From contig JAZBRS010000049.1 of the NCBI GenBank assembly GCA_037176725.1, forward strand, positions 38,494,001 to 38,558,000: a stretch of DNA of 64,000 nt. The letters are read 5' to 3'. Below are positions 22,540 to 34,354 of this stretch, piece after piece. The notes beneath the pieces were generated by a model that worked only from the letters and a program-made list of their open reading frames with translations, did not search any database and had not been told where the DNA came from. The position numbers were made by a program, and so were the translations under genes. Numbering within the stretch: the first letter of the stretch is position 1; each line of letters starts with the position of its first letter. Origin of the DNA: Posidonia oceanica. Its lineage: Eukaryota > Streptophyta > Magnoliopsida > Alismatales > Posidoniaceae.

Positions 22540-24200
22540 TAATTCTTGGCTCCGCCAATGATTATTGTCTCATTGTCAATTTGATTGGCTTTATCACGTT
22601 CATTGTAAGTAACCAAACAATCATTCATGAAACCATCTATTATTCTGTTCCTCAAATGACTTTTGATAATATTTATCACATAAAATACTCTCTCCACAGA
22701 AACCGTTGCCACAGGCAGTAATCATGCTTGTCCATAACTGTTTGTAAAATATAATAACACATAAATAAAAAAGAAAAAACTAAATAAACAAAAAACAATT
22801 TAAATAAAGCACATTGCACATACCATCGGATGTGCACGGATACATTCTTCGTTGTTGTTTGTCATTTGATGAAGATGAACCAATTCAAGTGCTACAACTG
22901 ATGATTTGATTTTTCCCAATTAGTCCAAGACTCCAAGAGAAATAATCCAAATATCACAATACTACAATAGCACAATTGCTAGAAAAAAAAAAATAATAAT
23001 AATAACACTATTAGATTTTTGCACTTGAAAACAACACTACAACAGCCAGTAAATGCACAACATTAAGTCAATAATTACAATATCACAACACTACAATAAT
23101 ACAATATCACAACACTACAATTAAGAAAACTTGAATTAATATGCCCCAACCATCAAAGAAAGTAGAAACATGCATTATCTGAAATTGAAGAACCAAATAG
23201 GTAATTACCTGATCTTGAAAATATACCAGAAAAGAACGAATTATTTCCCTGTATGGTAGCAATACTCTATTCCATAATGCATGTGCTCCTTCAACAATTT
23301 CATACCTATCAAAAGAAAAATCATATTCAAGGAAGAGGACTGTCAGAAGGAAGAAAGGAAAGAATTACAAGAAAGTTAAAAAGATAACTAAAATAAAAGG
23401 AGAAAACTTCACATTCGACAGTGAGTTATCAACAACAGTCTGTTTTATAAGAGAAAGAAAGAAAAACAAGAATCCAAAGCAACATATCTAATGGAATCCA
23501 ACCAAATACTACAAGGTTCATGCACAACCTTTGTAAATAGCATATACCAGTAAGATTAAATTTGATGAATCACAAACGTGTGAGAAAAAAAAAGCACTTT
23601 ACCATTCGTACTTGCTTCTTTTCGATGCAACGTCAAGCGATGCCCCAACAATCTTCTCACAACAAGCACCTTCAACGTGCTCCTATTCGACAACTGCAGA
23701 CACCTTAATCGTAGATCTCCAACAGCCAATCCACCTACAAAACAAACAAAAAACCACCACCACCACCAGATATCCACCTCAACACACTGCAAACATCTGA
23801 CACAACCGAAAGCGTTGGAGTTCGCATTCACCTATTGAGCACGTGGAGCCGTAGAGTTGTAGAGGACAAAGGACTCACTGACTCAGAGGAGGCTCACCGG
23901 CTCGCCGCCTACCGGAGACTTGAAGAGAGGATTGAGGAGAGTAGTAGACTAGTCAGGCGTCGCATTGGCTCATCGTGTCCCCGGCGGAGCCTCGCAAGCT
24001 CGCCTACTCTGCGTCGACTCATTGTGCAATCAGGCGTCGGCTTGTCGCCGTTGAAGGCTCACCTACTGGCCACTGGCCACTGGCGACTAGCCACGGGCTG
24101 GGGCTTGGCGGCTGCTCCTCGCCTCCCTCCTCTACTAGTGCTGGTCGGGGAGGCCAGAGGTAATGGGATTAGGGTTGGGTTGCTCGCATGACGGGTAAGA
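22540..24200 (-). pseudogene. Relic of a hAT transposase (TTF-type zinc finger family)
   Basis: At 22560-22720 the minus strand reads VATVSVERVFYVINIIKSHL, then RNRIIDGFMNDCLVTYNE: the C-terminal hATC dimerisation motif (usual form S-V-E-R-x-F-S-x-M-x-I-x-K-x-x-L-R-N-R). It continues into GGCGGAGCCAAGAATTAAATC, the usual non-coding tail of these elements. The GC-rich stretch at 23830-24190 may be its 5' region. Stops and missing domains make it inactive. Confidence 0.65.
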
Positions 24201-24232
24201 CATTTACAGATTTAGATTAGGTAAATGATTGA

Positions 24233-25487
24233 TGTGTAAAATTTTAATTAACCGTAAGTGCACGATATGTAGCACAAAGGCAAATACGGATCGATCCTAC
24301 GGAGAATAGAGTTTCAAAAACATTGATTGTGAAATAAGAATTAGAAACTTAAGAGAGATGATGATGGATTAAATCTAAAACTAATTAAGAGGAAGGAATC
24401 ACAAAAAGAATATCAATAATAAAAATTACATTTAGAGTTTCTATCCATTAGATCATAGTAGATCATGCAAATATCTGGTTCATCTCATCTTTTGCAACAA
24501 ATTCTAACTATCAAGGTTTATTATTAAATAAGAATAATGCATGAAAATGAAACACCTACTATGCAATATCAAGGTCTAACATGCCAATAGCGAGAATAAA
24601 TCATAAAGAAACATGATTCTATGATGATCTATCAATATGTATGTTAGCATAATATACTAAGATAATAAGATGTATGAAACATTTCTTATTTCTATACAAC
24701 AATTATTAAGTATAGGCCATGAGAATACGTGATTAACAATGATCTATCAAAATATAATTGCAATAGTAGATAATAAGAAAGAAATAATTATTATGAAGCA
24801 TAGAAAACGAGATGATACTAAATATTGTAATCATATCCTAGATATAACTTCAAGAACTCTAGATGTAAAAAGAGATTTAGCTACTCATGGAGATGACAAA
24901 AAATAAAAACTTGACTAAAGGGAATGAAATAAGGGACATAATTGAAAAAAAATAATACTTTATTGATAGAACCTGAGATTACACTAGAGGAATACTTGAA
25001 GATCTCTACAACAAAAGAGGAAGAAAGTCTAAGCCTAGAAGATGGTAGATCCTCTAGATATATACAAGAGGTCCTTTTATAAGCTTACAAAGACTTCATT
25101 ATCTCGTAGACAAATTCGAGTACAAAATCTAAAATTAAATTTCAAATATAAGATATTTTCAAGTGATCAATGTGATAGCCAAAGACTAAGTCAGCATCAT
25201 TTTATCCGGGAGCCTGGGAGGTGCCGGATGCACATCTGGGCGCCTGAGAGGCATCCAAGTCATCCCGGATCAACTCTGACTTGATCAATCTGTTAGCTTA
25301 TCTTCCTTCTAATATTTACGCACGTGGAAAACGTGTATTTGACCTCTTGAAGTATCTAAAAAATTCTTTTCTCTTCTCTTTAAAATATCCTTGGCTAGAT
25401 TTAAATTCTTTTTTATCTTTTATTCTTTTCTCTTCCTTCTTTTTCTCAATTCTTTTCAGGTCCTTAAGTTCTTGCAAATTTTACACA
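24233..25487. mobile_element. 1.26 kb LTR-like element with 12 bp inverted ends
   Basis: It begins TGTGTAAAATTT and ends AAATTTTACACA, a perfect 12-base inversion. Near the left end ACCGTAAGTGCACGATATGTAGC and GGATCGATCCTACGG are of the kind seen in plant LTRs of uncertain family. No matching target duplication was found (TTGA left, AAAC right). Interpreted as a solo LTR; a TIR element is the alternative. Confidence 0.5.
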
Positions 25488-25689
25488 AAACACCTCGAGT
25501 AGCATTATTTACATACATTAATCAATAAATATAGAAAATAAAATATATATGAATTATGAATTAATCAATTATATATTACCCGCATAGCTTTTAAAAATTA
25601 AGGTGAGGCACGTGCCTCACTCGGCTTGTTGCTAAATCCGCCATTGGTCTATTTGTTTTTGAGTTGCTTATTCTGCGAACTTTCGACAT

Positions 25690-26330
25690 CTAGTAATACT
25701 TGAAAGTTAAGTTTCTAACATTTGTTTGTGTTTGGGAATATGTACATACACAAGCGAAATATATGAAAATTCACAAAGAAGATAAACGAGGAAACAAAAA
25801 ATTTCAAATACAGAAAGATTTACGTAGTTCGACAATAGTCTATGTCCACAGATGGAGGAGAGATCACTATAGTCAAAAGAATACAAGGGAGAAAGAAAAT
25901 CTTCCAAGAGAAAAAAACAGACCCTAAAAACTTAATACACATAAGAGAAAGGATAGTGGCACAATACCCATACTAGTCTCTTTAATCTCTTATTTAAGTT
26001 TATTTTACCCTAATACATATGACTCATATATATAAGGGAAATAATCCTACCATTTCACAAATCCAAGACAACTCTTAGAATCAAATTTGAAGTCAAACAT
26101 AAAAGGATAATATAAGAGAAACAATTCTACCCTTTTACGAATCCAAAACAACCTTTAGATTCAAATTTGAAGTTAAATATAAAAGGATAATAAAATCTGG
26201 ATAGTGCGAAACCGAATGTCCTATTTTGGACTACTCTGTTACCCTTCAACAAACACGCCTCCCCAAAGGTCATGCGAGTAGAACAAACACATTAAAACTT
26301 GGAATTCAATACATACTCAGTAAATCTCTA
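25690..26330. mobile_element. Copia-type LTR fragment
   Basis: AGATTTACGTAGTTCGACAATAG followed by CTATGTCCACAG is the common Ty1/copia LTR phrase, and CTTCAACAAACACGCCTCCCC is found towards the right side. Ends and target duplications are not resolved. Confidence 0.45.
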
Positions 26331-26363
26331 CCTTAATTTTAATTCTAGAAAACACAAAAGTGT

Positions 26364-26575
26364 CACTACAATAAAATAAGATTTTAGCCACGGTCAAATG
26401 TCATGGTTAACACTAAATACGCTTTAGCCACGACTTTTAAACATGACGGAGTCCATGGTTAAAAACTCCATATCTAAATTTTAACAACAGTTCAGACTAT
26501 CCGTGGCTGAATCAGCCACGGTTTACAACCGTGGCAACAAATCAACCAAACAATCTAAGTTGTACAAAAATTTCA
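26364..26575. mobile_element. Truncated CACTA (En/Spm) transposon end
   Basis: CACTACAATAAAATAAGATTT starts at 26364 and is followed by repeated GCCACGG / CCGTGGC subterminal motifs (26380-26540). This is the same family as the large CACTA element at 39894-47286. No partner end was found in the window. Confidence 0.75.
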
Positions 26576-26839
26576 TATAGATAATACAAATAAACAACAT
26601 AACACTATTGATGAAAAACGTACAATTTCTTTTTATGAAGTACAAAACACAATGCATTAAATATATAGTATATATTCAAGGAAAGTAAAAATAAATAAAT
26701 ATTATGCATCGTAGATTATTATATTCCTTGCCTTTGGATAATATTTCAAGGGATATAATTTTAGCTGCTGAATGAAGATTATGATCGTAAATAAAATAGT
26801 TTTAGTTTATTTTAAAATAATATTGACAATTATTGAGAA

Positions 26840-26911
26840 TCAATTGTAGTCTAGTTGGTTAGGATACTGGGTTCTCACCCGAAGACCTAGGTTCGAGTCC
26901 TAGCAACGGAA
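26840..26911 (+). pseudogene. Decayed tRNA-Glu (CTC) or tRNA-headed SINE remnant
   Basis: The D-arm region TAGTCTAGTTGGTTAGGATAC, anticodon region TTCTCACCCG and T-arm CTAGGTTCGAGTCCTAG followed by CAACGGA match plant tRNA-Glu. The 5' acceptor half reads TCAATTG instead of TCCGTTG and the anticodon stem is mispaired, so it should not be a functional tRNA. The T-arm has changed from the usual sequence but still pairs perfectly. It may be a free tRNA pseudogene or the head of a SINE. Confidence 0.65.
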
Positions 26912-26999
26912 CCTAGACCGCCGTCTACAGCCCATTGAGTCACTAACAGAAATTGGAACCACTACTCAACTCCACAAGCCTACGTACCAAACTCAAAGG

Positions 27000-27550
27000 C
27001 ACTTGACAAAGCAAGCATTCGGTGTCAAGTTATTTATTTTAATATCTTATCTTACTAATATACTAAATGATGATGTGTTTTCCAAAAACAATGAGAGGTA
27101 AGAAAGTAATTCTTTCTTGCATTCATGTTTTTTTGAATTTATTTATTAATTTTTTAAAATTTAAATTCCACCATTATATCTAACTTTTTTAAATTCTTTC
27201 TTTTACTCAACTCCTAAAAGCCTTTTTTTTTCTTCTTTTTTTTTTTTTTCTGTAGAGCCTATTATGTACCAAATTCAAAGGCACTTTACTTCATCATCAT
27301 CATCGAGAAAGAAAATGAACTAACATATTTTTTGCTTATACTAAAAGACAAAGCAAGCATTTGGTGTCAAGTTATTTATCTTAGTATCTTATCTTACTAT
27401 TATACTAAGTGATGTTGTGTTTCCTTAGAGCAATGAGAGGCAAGAATGTAACTCTCTTTTGCATTCATGTTTTTTTAAATTTATTTATTAACTTTTTAAA
27501 ATTTAAATTCCTCCATTATATCTAACTTTTTAAAATTCTTTCTTTTACTC
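27000..27550. repeat. Tandem duplication of about 205 bp
   Basis: 27005-27205 and 27347-27548 share AAAGCAAGCATT(C/T)GGTGTCAAG, TATCTTATCTTACTA, CAATGAGAGG and TTTAAATTCC(A/T)CCATTATATC in order. About 140 unrelated bases separate the copies. Confidence 0.75.
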
Positions 27551-27597
27551 TATCAATTATTCTTAAATTTCCTCCACTATATCCTACCCCCTCCCCT

Positions 27598-27650
27598 CTC
27601 CCTCTCTCTCTCTCTCTATGTGTGTGCGCGCACGCGCACACGTGTTTCTC
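27598..27650. repeat. CT run and alternating purine-pyrimidine palindrome
   Basis: (CT)n is followed by a nearly self-complementary TGTGTGTGCGCGCACGCGCACACGTG-type stretch centred near 27632, written here in outline only. Such alternating GC/GT DNA can form Z-DNA or a cruciform. Confidence 0.6.
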
Positions 27651-27959
27651 TATGGAAAGTTTCCATTATTGTTTTCCATAAACTACAAAAATAAAGAGAG
27701 ATAAAGACAAGATTTTTCCTTTTATTGTTTTAGTTACGTTGTATTCTACCGGAAAGGAAAATGAATTCTCTTTAATCATTTTTTTAAATGATGTTTGTAT
27801 CTTCGTTGGAAAAGAAAATACTTTCCATTTATTTTCTAAGTATACAAAGGGAATGGATTTTTGTTTCTAGGATTTTAGATTAGAATTCAGATGGAAACGC
27901 ACGTCTTTCTTCTCCTTCTTCGTCGTCGTCCTTCACTCCCCTCCTCCTTTATGTTCTAC

Positions 27960-28640
27960 CTTACCTCTTCCGCCACCGCCGCCTGTTGCTCCGCCTCGTT
28001 GATAACCGCCTCTCCCTCAGCCACCTCTCCGAGCTCTCCCTCGTCCCAGGCTACGTCTACGGGACCATCCCTGCCTCCATCTCCGCCCTCGCCAACCTCG
28101 GGTTCCTCGCCCTCAACTGCAACTACCTCTCTGGCAACATCCCAGCCTCCCTCCCCTCCCTCCGTCGGCTCAAGACTATCGACCTCAGCTTCAACCAGCT
28201 CTCCGCCCGAATCCCCTCTCCTCCCTCCTCCATCCAAAACCTCCTCCTCGCCCACAACCACCTCTCTGGCAAAATCCCCCGCCTATCCTCCTCCTCCTCC
28301 CTCATCCGCCTCGACCTCAAACACAACAACCTCTCAGGCCAAATCTCCACCCTCCCCTCCTCCCTCTAGTACCTCTCGCTCTCCGCCAACAAACTCTCAG
28401 GCCACATCTCCCCCTTCCTCCCCAAACTCGCCCACCTCACCTTCCTCGATCTCAGCATGAACAAATTCTCTAGACCAATCCTGGGGTTGATCCTCTCCTT
28501 CAGAATCTCCCACCTCCAACTCGAGCGCAACATGCCCAGCGGCGCCGTCCGGCCCGTCGGCCGCGTCAACGCGGCGTTGGTGACGATGGACTTGAGCTAC
28601 AACAGGTTGGGCGGGACGATCCTGTGTTTGTCTCTCTGAT
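27960..28640 (+). pseudogene. Leucine-rich repeat protein pseudogene
   Basis: In the frame from about 27986 the sequence encodes at least five LRRs of the extracellular plant type: LSELSLVPGYVYGTIPASI, LGFLALNCNYLSGNIP, TIDLSFNQLSARIP, LIRLDLKHNNLSGQI. At 28367 a TAG replaces what is CAG in the expected LQYLSLS, and then YLSLSANKLSGHI, FLDLSMNKFSRPI and VTMDLSYNRLGGTI follow in the same frame. It ends at a TGA at 28637, far short of a full protein of this family, and the 5' signal peptide region is out of frame with the LRRs. It is a truncated, nonsense-mutated copy. Its GC content stands out from the AT-rich surroundings. Confidence 0.82.
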
Positions 28641-30200
28641 GTTGTAATACCTGGTGTTGTGTTGTGTTTAGGAAGAAGGATTAGGTCTTGAAGAAGAAGA
28701 AGAATATGTAAATTTGTTGTTAACATCTTTATGAAATGATGGTCATAATTTTAGTAATAGAGTCATATGTTTTTGTTCTTGCTCTCCTTATTGGCATGGT
28801 TCCTTTTGTTTGTGTCATGGGTTATTCTGTTGTGTTTTTTTTTTTTTTATGGCTTGATTGAATGAGAATTTCAACTGTAGCTTCTAAGTTTGTTTTTTGG
28901 CATATGATGGTGTGGAAATGAGGATCAGCAGATCAGGAACTGTGATTTGAGGATTAAAAGATGACTATGGGCTTAATATAGTTTGGTGGATCTTCTTTTC
29001 TTCTTATTATCTTGACATTCTGTTCTTTATTTGTCAATCTTATCTTTGATGAAGAGTTGTGGCTGTAAATTAAATCTAATTATAAAAATTAGAAGGAAAA
29101 ATAGTGATCTGTTATTGATTAATAACTAAGGAGTACATATATATAGGGTTTCCATTGACAGGCACAAATACATAGTTTTTATTTTCTATTTGTTTCCAAT
29201 GACAAGTACAAACACTAGAAAATTGGTCAAACAGAAAATAAATTCTGTTAGTTTCTGTTTCCTTTAGTTTTCTTTTTATTGATATTTTCCATTTCTTTTT
29301 GTTTCCAATATACAAACAGACCCTAATTTTCCATTATCATCTGTTTTTCTTTATGTGTGAATGGGTGGAAAACTTTCATTCATGGTTTTTATAAATCACA
29401 AAACTACTGAAAGAATGAGAGAGAGAGAGAGAGAGAAGGTTTTTCCTTTTGTTTTTTAATGAAGAATATTTTCTAATTTCTTTTTTTAATCAACTTCTTT
29501 CAATAAATAAATAGATAGAAGAAGAAGAAAACTTGAATGAGTCATATAATTTATCCTTTTTATGTGTCTGATCTTTGCATATCTTATTAAAAAGGATTTT
29601 TTGTAAACTTGGTCATTCTTATATTCATAAAACAATTTCAAATAAATTTTAAAATCTTTTTTTGGCAATCACAATATATATGTGGATATTTATGTTCAAT
29701 AATTATTCTTTATATCACAATCATTAAATTAAAGTTTTACTACTCCAAACTTTATTTATAGAGAACACAAAAAATAAGAATTTAATATCTCAATATTTGC
29801 TATTTCTTTTTTAGTGAATTGTGGATTGCTTAGAATTTTTTATTTCTTTTTCCTATAAGATTGTGAAGCGTTCACTTATTATTGGGTGATTTTTTTTGGA
29901 TCTATGTTTATAAAAACATTATATATATTAATAGGTTGTTTTTGAATAAAAACCAGATTCTACAATTTTTTGCAACATTTTTATGGATGAAATACTCTTA
30001 CTTCAAGTTTCCTATGATATCCATACAAACATACATATGTTAGCATGTAAAGTACTCAGCTACTATTAATACTTTTACTTTTCTATTTTTAAATATTTTC
30101 ATATGATTTATAAAAAAAATCCAATAGTTGTTTTTTACATATAATCTAGATCGAGGACAAGATAGAATGTTGTTAGACAAGTAATATGAAATTAAATTAA
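28640..30200. other. Intergenic, AT-rich
   Basis: No gene. A (GA)n run lies at 29417-29436. The segment 29143-29326 (GGGTTTCCATTGACAGGCAC...AACAGACCCTAA) could be a small MITE, but its ends match poorly. Confidence 0.45.
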
Positions 30201-30204
30201 ATTA

Positions 30205-30460
30205 AAGATACAATGGCGAAGCCAAGAATTAAATCAAAGGGGAGTGGTACTTTGCATTATATACATTTATTAAATATAATAAAAAAATATTAAGTAAATT
30301 TTGTAAATTTTGCATAATAATTTTATTTTTAAAAAAATTTACATAATATTAAAATTATGATAAACTTTAAATTTTAATAAGATTGACAGTTTACATTACC
30401 CCCCTAATTTTTTTAGGGGCAGTTGCCACTGCACAATCCCCCAAGTTCTACCCTTATAGA
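30205..30460. mobile_element. Tail of a hAT-type relic
   Basis: AATGGCGAAGCCAAGAATTAAATC matches the tail at 22540-22570 (there on the minus strand) and is followed by AT-rich DNA and a CCCCCCTAATTTTTTTAGGGGC stem. No transposase is left. Confidence 0.5.
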
Positions 30461-30989
30461 GATAGAAGTTAATCAAGAAACTTGCAAATAACATTTAATT
30501 TTACGCAAATAACAATGTCATGGAAGCTAATACTTTGTTTTCATACTTTGTATTATTTTGGCTAATATTAGTTTATTCATAAAGTAGGTTGCAATTAATA
30601 TATAAGTATCACATTTTAGAATCTGAAATGCTCTCATGAAATTGTATAATTCTTTTATTTTTTTAGTTATTTTAAAACTATTTTTATGTATTTGTAATAT
30701 CTAAAATTAATATGCATATAAATTTAATCATTTTTTATTTTCTTTTTTTGCACAGTTTTTTTTGCTTGTTAGTATCTATCGAAATGCTACGGAAACGTGA
30801 AGTTTTTCGTGGATGAGATGACCAAAAGGAACATTCCAAGAAAAAAGAGACTTACTTTTCCATCGGAGCCCAACTTCTACGCAATAGTTGGTTTTGCAAA
30901 AGTTCAAATGGCCCATTTTATTACTTATCTTGAACAAAGGAATGCATGGGTCATGACTCATGATGTTTTACATTCTTGTACCCATGACT

Positions 30990-31598
30990 AAGGTTGTAAA
31001 TGAGTAGGATATGGAACGAAAGAATCTCTATCTTTATCCTTATATTTTCCAATAAAATGGTAAAAAGGAAAGATAATTATTCTTCTTCGTCAAGATTTAT
31101 GTTACCCATACCCTCATCTTTCCCAAGAAACAGGTAACGGATAGGATAATAGGGTAAATGGATAATGAACTACAATGTAAAATCTATACAAATTATACAC
31201 GATCAATAAAATTTTTTAAAAAGAGAAATACAAAATATATTCATGGTCCTGATGATATACAAAATTGTCAAATTTTATACTTTGTTTAAATATAATATTA
31301 TTGTAGCTTCGTCTACTTCAAAAAATACTTCGTAGAAAATCAATGAACATTTTTGTCAACAATTAGAAATCCATATCTATCTTCTGAATTTGATTTATAA
31401 GAAGTAAAGAAATTGGTAACGGATAGTGGACATGGAATAAGCTTATTCTATTACCCTACTCCATAACAAATGGGGTAATATGGTAATAGGTAAATGAGCA
31501 AATTTTTTTAAATAGGTAAAAAATACTTACCCGTATCCTTCTTCAACGGGTAGGAATATAACCGATAATAGATAATAACCTACCCATTTACAACCTGG
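30990..31598. mobile_element. hAT-type MITE, 609 bp
   Basis: Inverted ends AAGGTTGTAAATGAGTAGG and CCAGGTTGTAAATGGGTAGG (read inward from the right). Flanking 8-mers CCATGACT (30982-30989) and CCATAACT (31599-31606) form a 7/8 target duplication, the size made by hAT elements. Another likely member is at 47898-48486. Confidence 0.75.
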
Positions 31599-32179
31599 CC
31601 ATAACTCGATTCGATTACTGTTGCTTTCTATGGATTTGGAATTGCAATAATGTCCAATGTACAAAGACCATTTGATTTCATTGTTCATTTGGTCGTGATT
31701 CATTCACCCATGTTTCATTAATCTAGCCAACAACATTAAAAACGTGATGTGTTTTGCATTATGCAAGCAAGACAATTCGAAGTTGGATCCATTAGTTTGA
31801 TGTCCTTTTCGTCGTTAAAATTCAAATCCTATCTATTACCCTACTCTATAACAAATTGGGTAATAAATATGGTAATAGGTAAATGAGCAAATTTTGTTTA
31901 AATATGTAAAAAATACTTACCCGTACCCTTCTTCAACGGGTAGGAATATAACCGATAATGGATAATAGCCTACCCATTTACAACCTGGCCATAACTTGAT
32001 TCCACTACTGTTGCTTTCTATTGATGTACGAAGACCATTTGATTTCATTGTTCATTTGGTCGTGATTTGCCCATGTTCCGTTAATCTAGCCAGCAACATT
32101 AAAAACGTGATGTGTTTTGCATTATGCAAGCAAGACAATTCGAAGTTAGATTGTCCTTTTCGTCAATAAAATTCAAATC
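31441..32179. repeat. Tandem duplication containing the right half of the hAT MITE
   Basis: 31441-31829 and 31830-32179 share, in order, TATTACCCTACTC, GGTAATAGGTAAATGAGC, CCTTCTTCAACGGGTAGG, the MITE right end, GTTCATTTGGTCGTGATT, AACGTGATGTGTTTTGC and GACAATTCGAAGTT. The right MITE end and its CCATAACT flank are present in both copies, so the duplication came after the insertion. The copies differ by a few short deletions. Confidence 0.85.
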
Positions 32180-32670
32180 CTGTCTACTCCAACGTCCAGT
32201 CAGCGCACACTTTTTATTTTATTTTTTTGTAAATAATTTAGTTATCTATTGATAATAACTTAGCTATAATTACCACAGTCAAGTACGAAGTACAAAAGGT
32301 ACAGTTACAAAAACTCAAGTCATAAGTGGATCAAAAAATCCACAAACCTTTCCACAGGTAAGGGAGAATCCTAACACAAAAGACAGGGATAAAGTATCTA
32401 AGTAAAATTAAAACAAAGGCCAATCAATAATTGGCCAACCCACAACCTGTTATGCCCAGCAAAAATTTTAAAGTACCACGAGATCAATGTATCAAAGTTT
32501 CAAAGGAAACTATAAATATTATAGACAAAATTAAATTAAATGTTCGCCGCATCTGGAACAATAGGGTCCAGATCCGGAATATCAGAAATAAGGATGTACT
32601 CGTCGTACACCACTTCTGTTTCGTTGGACGTAATTTGCACCACCTGGGTAGAGTCCCATTTCTACTGCAT

Positions 32671-33060
32671 TCAATGTATAGCCTGCGTAGCTGAGGAGGT
32701 AGCCACTGCTTGACGACCTAAGAGGATACCAGCCAACAACAAAGCCAAGTGAAAAATGTTGAAGAAAGAGGAAACTAATGTAAAACTAGCATGTCTGAAG
32801 ATAACAGCATTTCTGTTAAGCCAGATAGTCCAGAGAATGGCAAAAACCAGAATGCACCAACATTGCCTACAAACATTGAACTTTGAATAGGCAAATAAAG
32901 AAAAAACATTTGCAATGTTGATGCTCAAAGTACTGCTTGAGTTAGAGATAAAGAATTCCCAGATGCGAACAACAATTAGACACTGCAGGAAAATATGGTT
33001 ATTAGATTCCAAACTACTGTCACAAATTGCACAACCTTGAGACCCAGGGCATCCTCTTTT
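32671..33060 (-). pseudogene. LINE zinc-binding domain (zf-RVT)
   Basis: The minus strand reads KRGCPGSQGCAICDSS, then NNHIFLQC, and further on ILWTIWLNRNAVIFRH: the Cys/His cluster and W-x-x-R-N pattern of the C-terminal zf-RVT domain of plant LINEs. Frame is lost between this and the RT fragment. Confidence 0.8.
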
Positions 33061-33364
33061 ACCAAGATTTTCTCAGGATAGAGTTTTATCATGAGTTACT
33101 AACCAGACAAAAATCTTTATTTTAGAGGGAGCAATAACCTGCCAAATATTTGCATAGAGGCAAGACCTCAGTCTCCCATCATTAAGGAGATTATAACAGC
33201 TCTTGACCGTGAAGGTCTTGTTGGCGGTTAAGGCCCATTCCACCTTATCTGTTCCTAACTACAGCTGCAAAGATTCCATGCAATCTATAAACTCATGTAA
33301 CTCATCCGAAGAGTGGAAAGCAAGTAAGGCTTCCTGATTCACAGCAAATACTTCTAACTGCCGC

Positions 33365-34354
33365 TCAGCATAATTCAAGTGCAATGAAACCACTAAGCAT
33401 TTTTTTTTTCCGGGCTAAAGAGTATATAAAAGGCCACTCAAGCTTCAGCGTCCTATCCCGATACCACTTCTGTTCCCAGAATATAGTATTTTTGCCATTC
33501 TCAATGAAGACAGAAAATAACATATTAACCACAGGAAAACATTTTTTCAGTTCTCTCCAAAAGGGAGAGGAACCATTGGATGCCCGGTTAAAAATGGAAC
33601 CAATATTATTTGAAGAGCAGTATCTACTAAGGACAAGACTAGGCCACTTGAGCTTATTCGAACCAACCATAAGATTCCACATAAGTTTACATTTAAGAGC
33701 TAAAGTAAAATTTCTGAGATTGATGATACCCAGACCATCTTGCTCTTTACTACGGCAAATATTTTGCCATCTAACCAGAGAGTAGCCTGCATTGGCCGAA
33801 GAGAAATTCTTCCACAAAAATTGCTTGCGGAGACGGTCGATTGCCACTTCCACCCTTTTGGGCAGATGTAGCATCGACAAATAGTATGTAGGAATGGCTG
33901 AGAGCACAGAGTTAATAAGGGTAAGTCTCCCACCCTTACTGAGACAGGTGGTCTTCCAATATTCTAGTTTTCCCGTTATTTTATCCAATACTGGGGCCCA
34001 ATCCTTGTAAGTTGCTTTTTTGAGATGAAGAGGTAATCCCAAGTAGGCTACCGGCAAGGCAGAAGGAGGGCACCCAAGCATAAAACTAAATCTAAGCACC
34101 TGGTCCTCCGGCACTTGAATACCAGTAATAGATGATTTACCATAGTTGATCTTAAGCCCAGAGCAGGCTTGAAAACAACCCAGAATTCTTTTAAGGTTGA
34201 GAATTCCTTCCTCCTCAGGGATTAGGAAAAAAAGAGTGTCATCTGTATATTGAATATTAAGGATCTGGGACCCCCCATTAGGGAACTGAATTCCAGAAAT
34301 TAGGTGATTGTCCACTTTCAATGCCAACATTCTATTAAAGACATAAGTCGCCAC
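33365..34354 (-). pseudogene. LINE reverse transcriptase fragment
   Basis: The open part is 329 residues. It includes the catalytic YTDDTLF (usual YADD), then KRILGCFQACSGLKINYGKS, the VAYLGLPLH motif, KGGRLTLINSVLSAIPTYY and the WRELKKCF / FWEQKW approach to the zinc domain. Just upstream, in the same frame, GDPLSPLLFIVATYVF is preceded by a TAA where Q is expected. Metal-binding Asp pair is intact but the element is truncated and dead. Confidence 0.85.

Noticed and set aside
23835..24191. 118-codon plus-strand frame rich in Arg, Leu and Glu
   Set aside because: No recognisable domain, and it overlaps the GC-rich 5' part of a hAT relic; composition looks like non-coding GC-rich DNA.
26840..26911. 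Functional tRNA-Glu gene
   Set aside because: Acceptor stem 5' half is TCAATTG against CAACGGA, with several mismatches, and the anticodon stem is broken.
27891..28460. A 189-codon Ser/Pro-rich plus-strand frame
   Set aside because: It overlaps the LRR frame one base off and has only low-complexity composition; the LRR frame has true repeat motifs.
29143..29326. Possible MITE bounded by GGGTTTCC and AACAGACCC
   Set aside because: The two ends agree over only a few bases and no target duplication was seen.
33384..33785. 133-codon plus-strand frame
   Set aside because: It is antisense to the LINE reverse transcriptase, which has the recognisable motifs.
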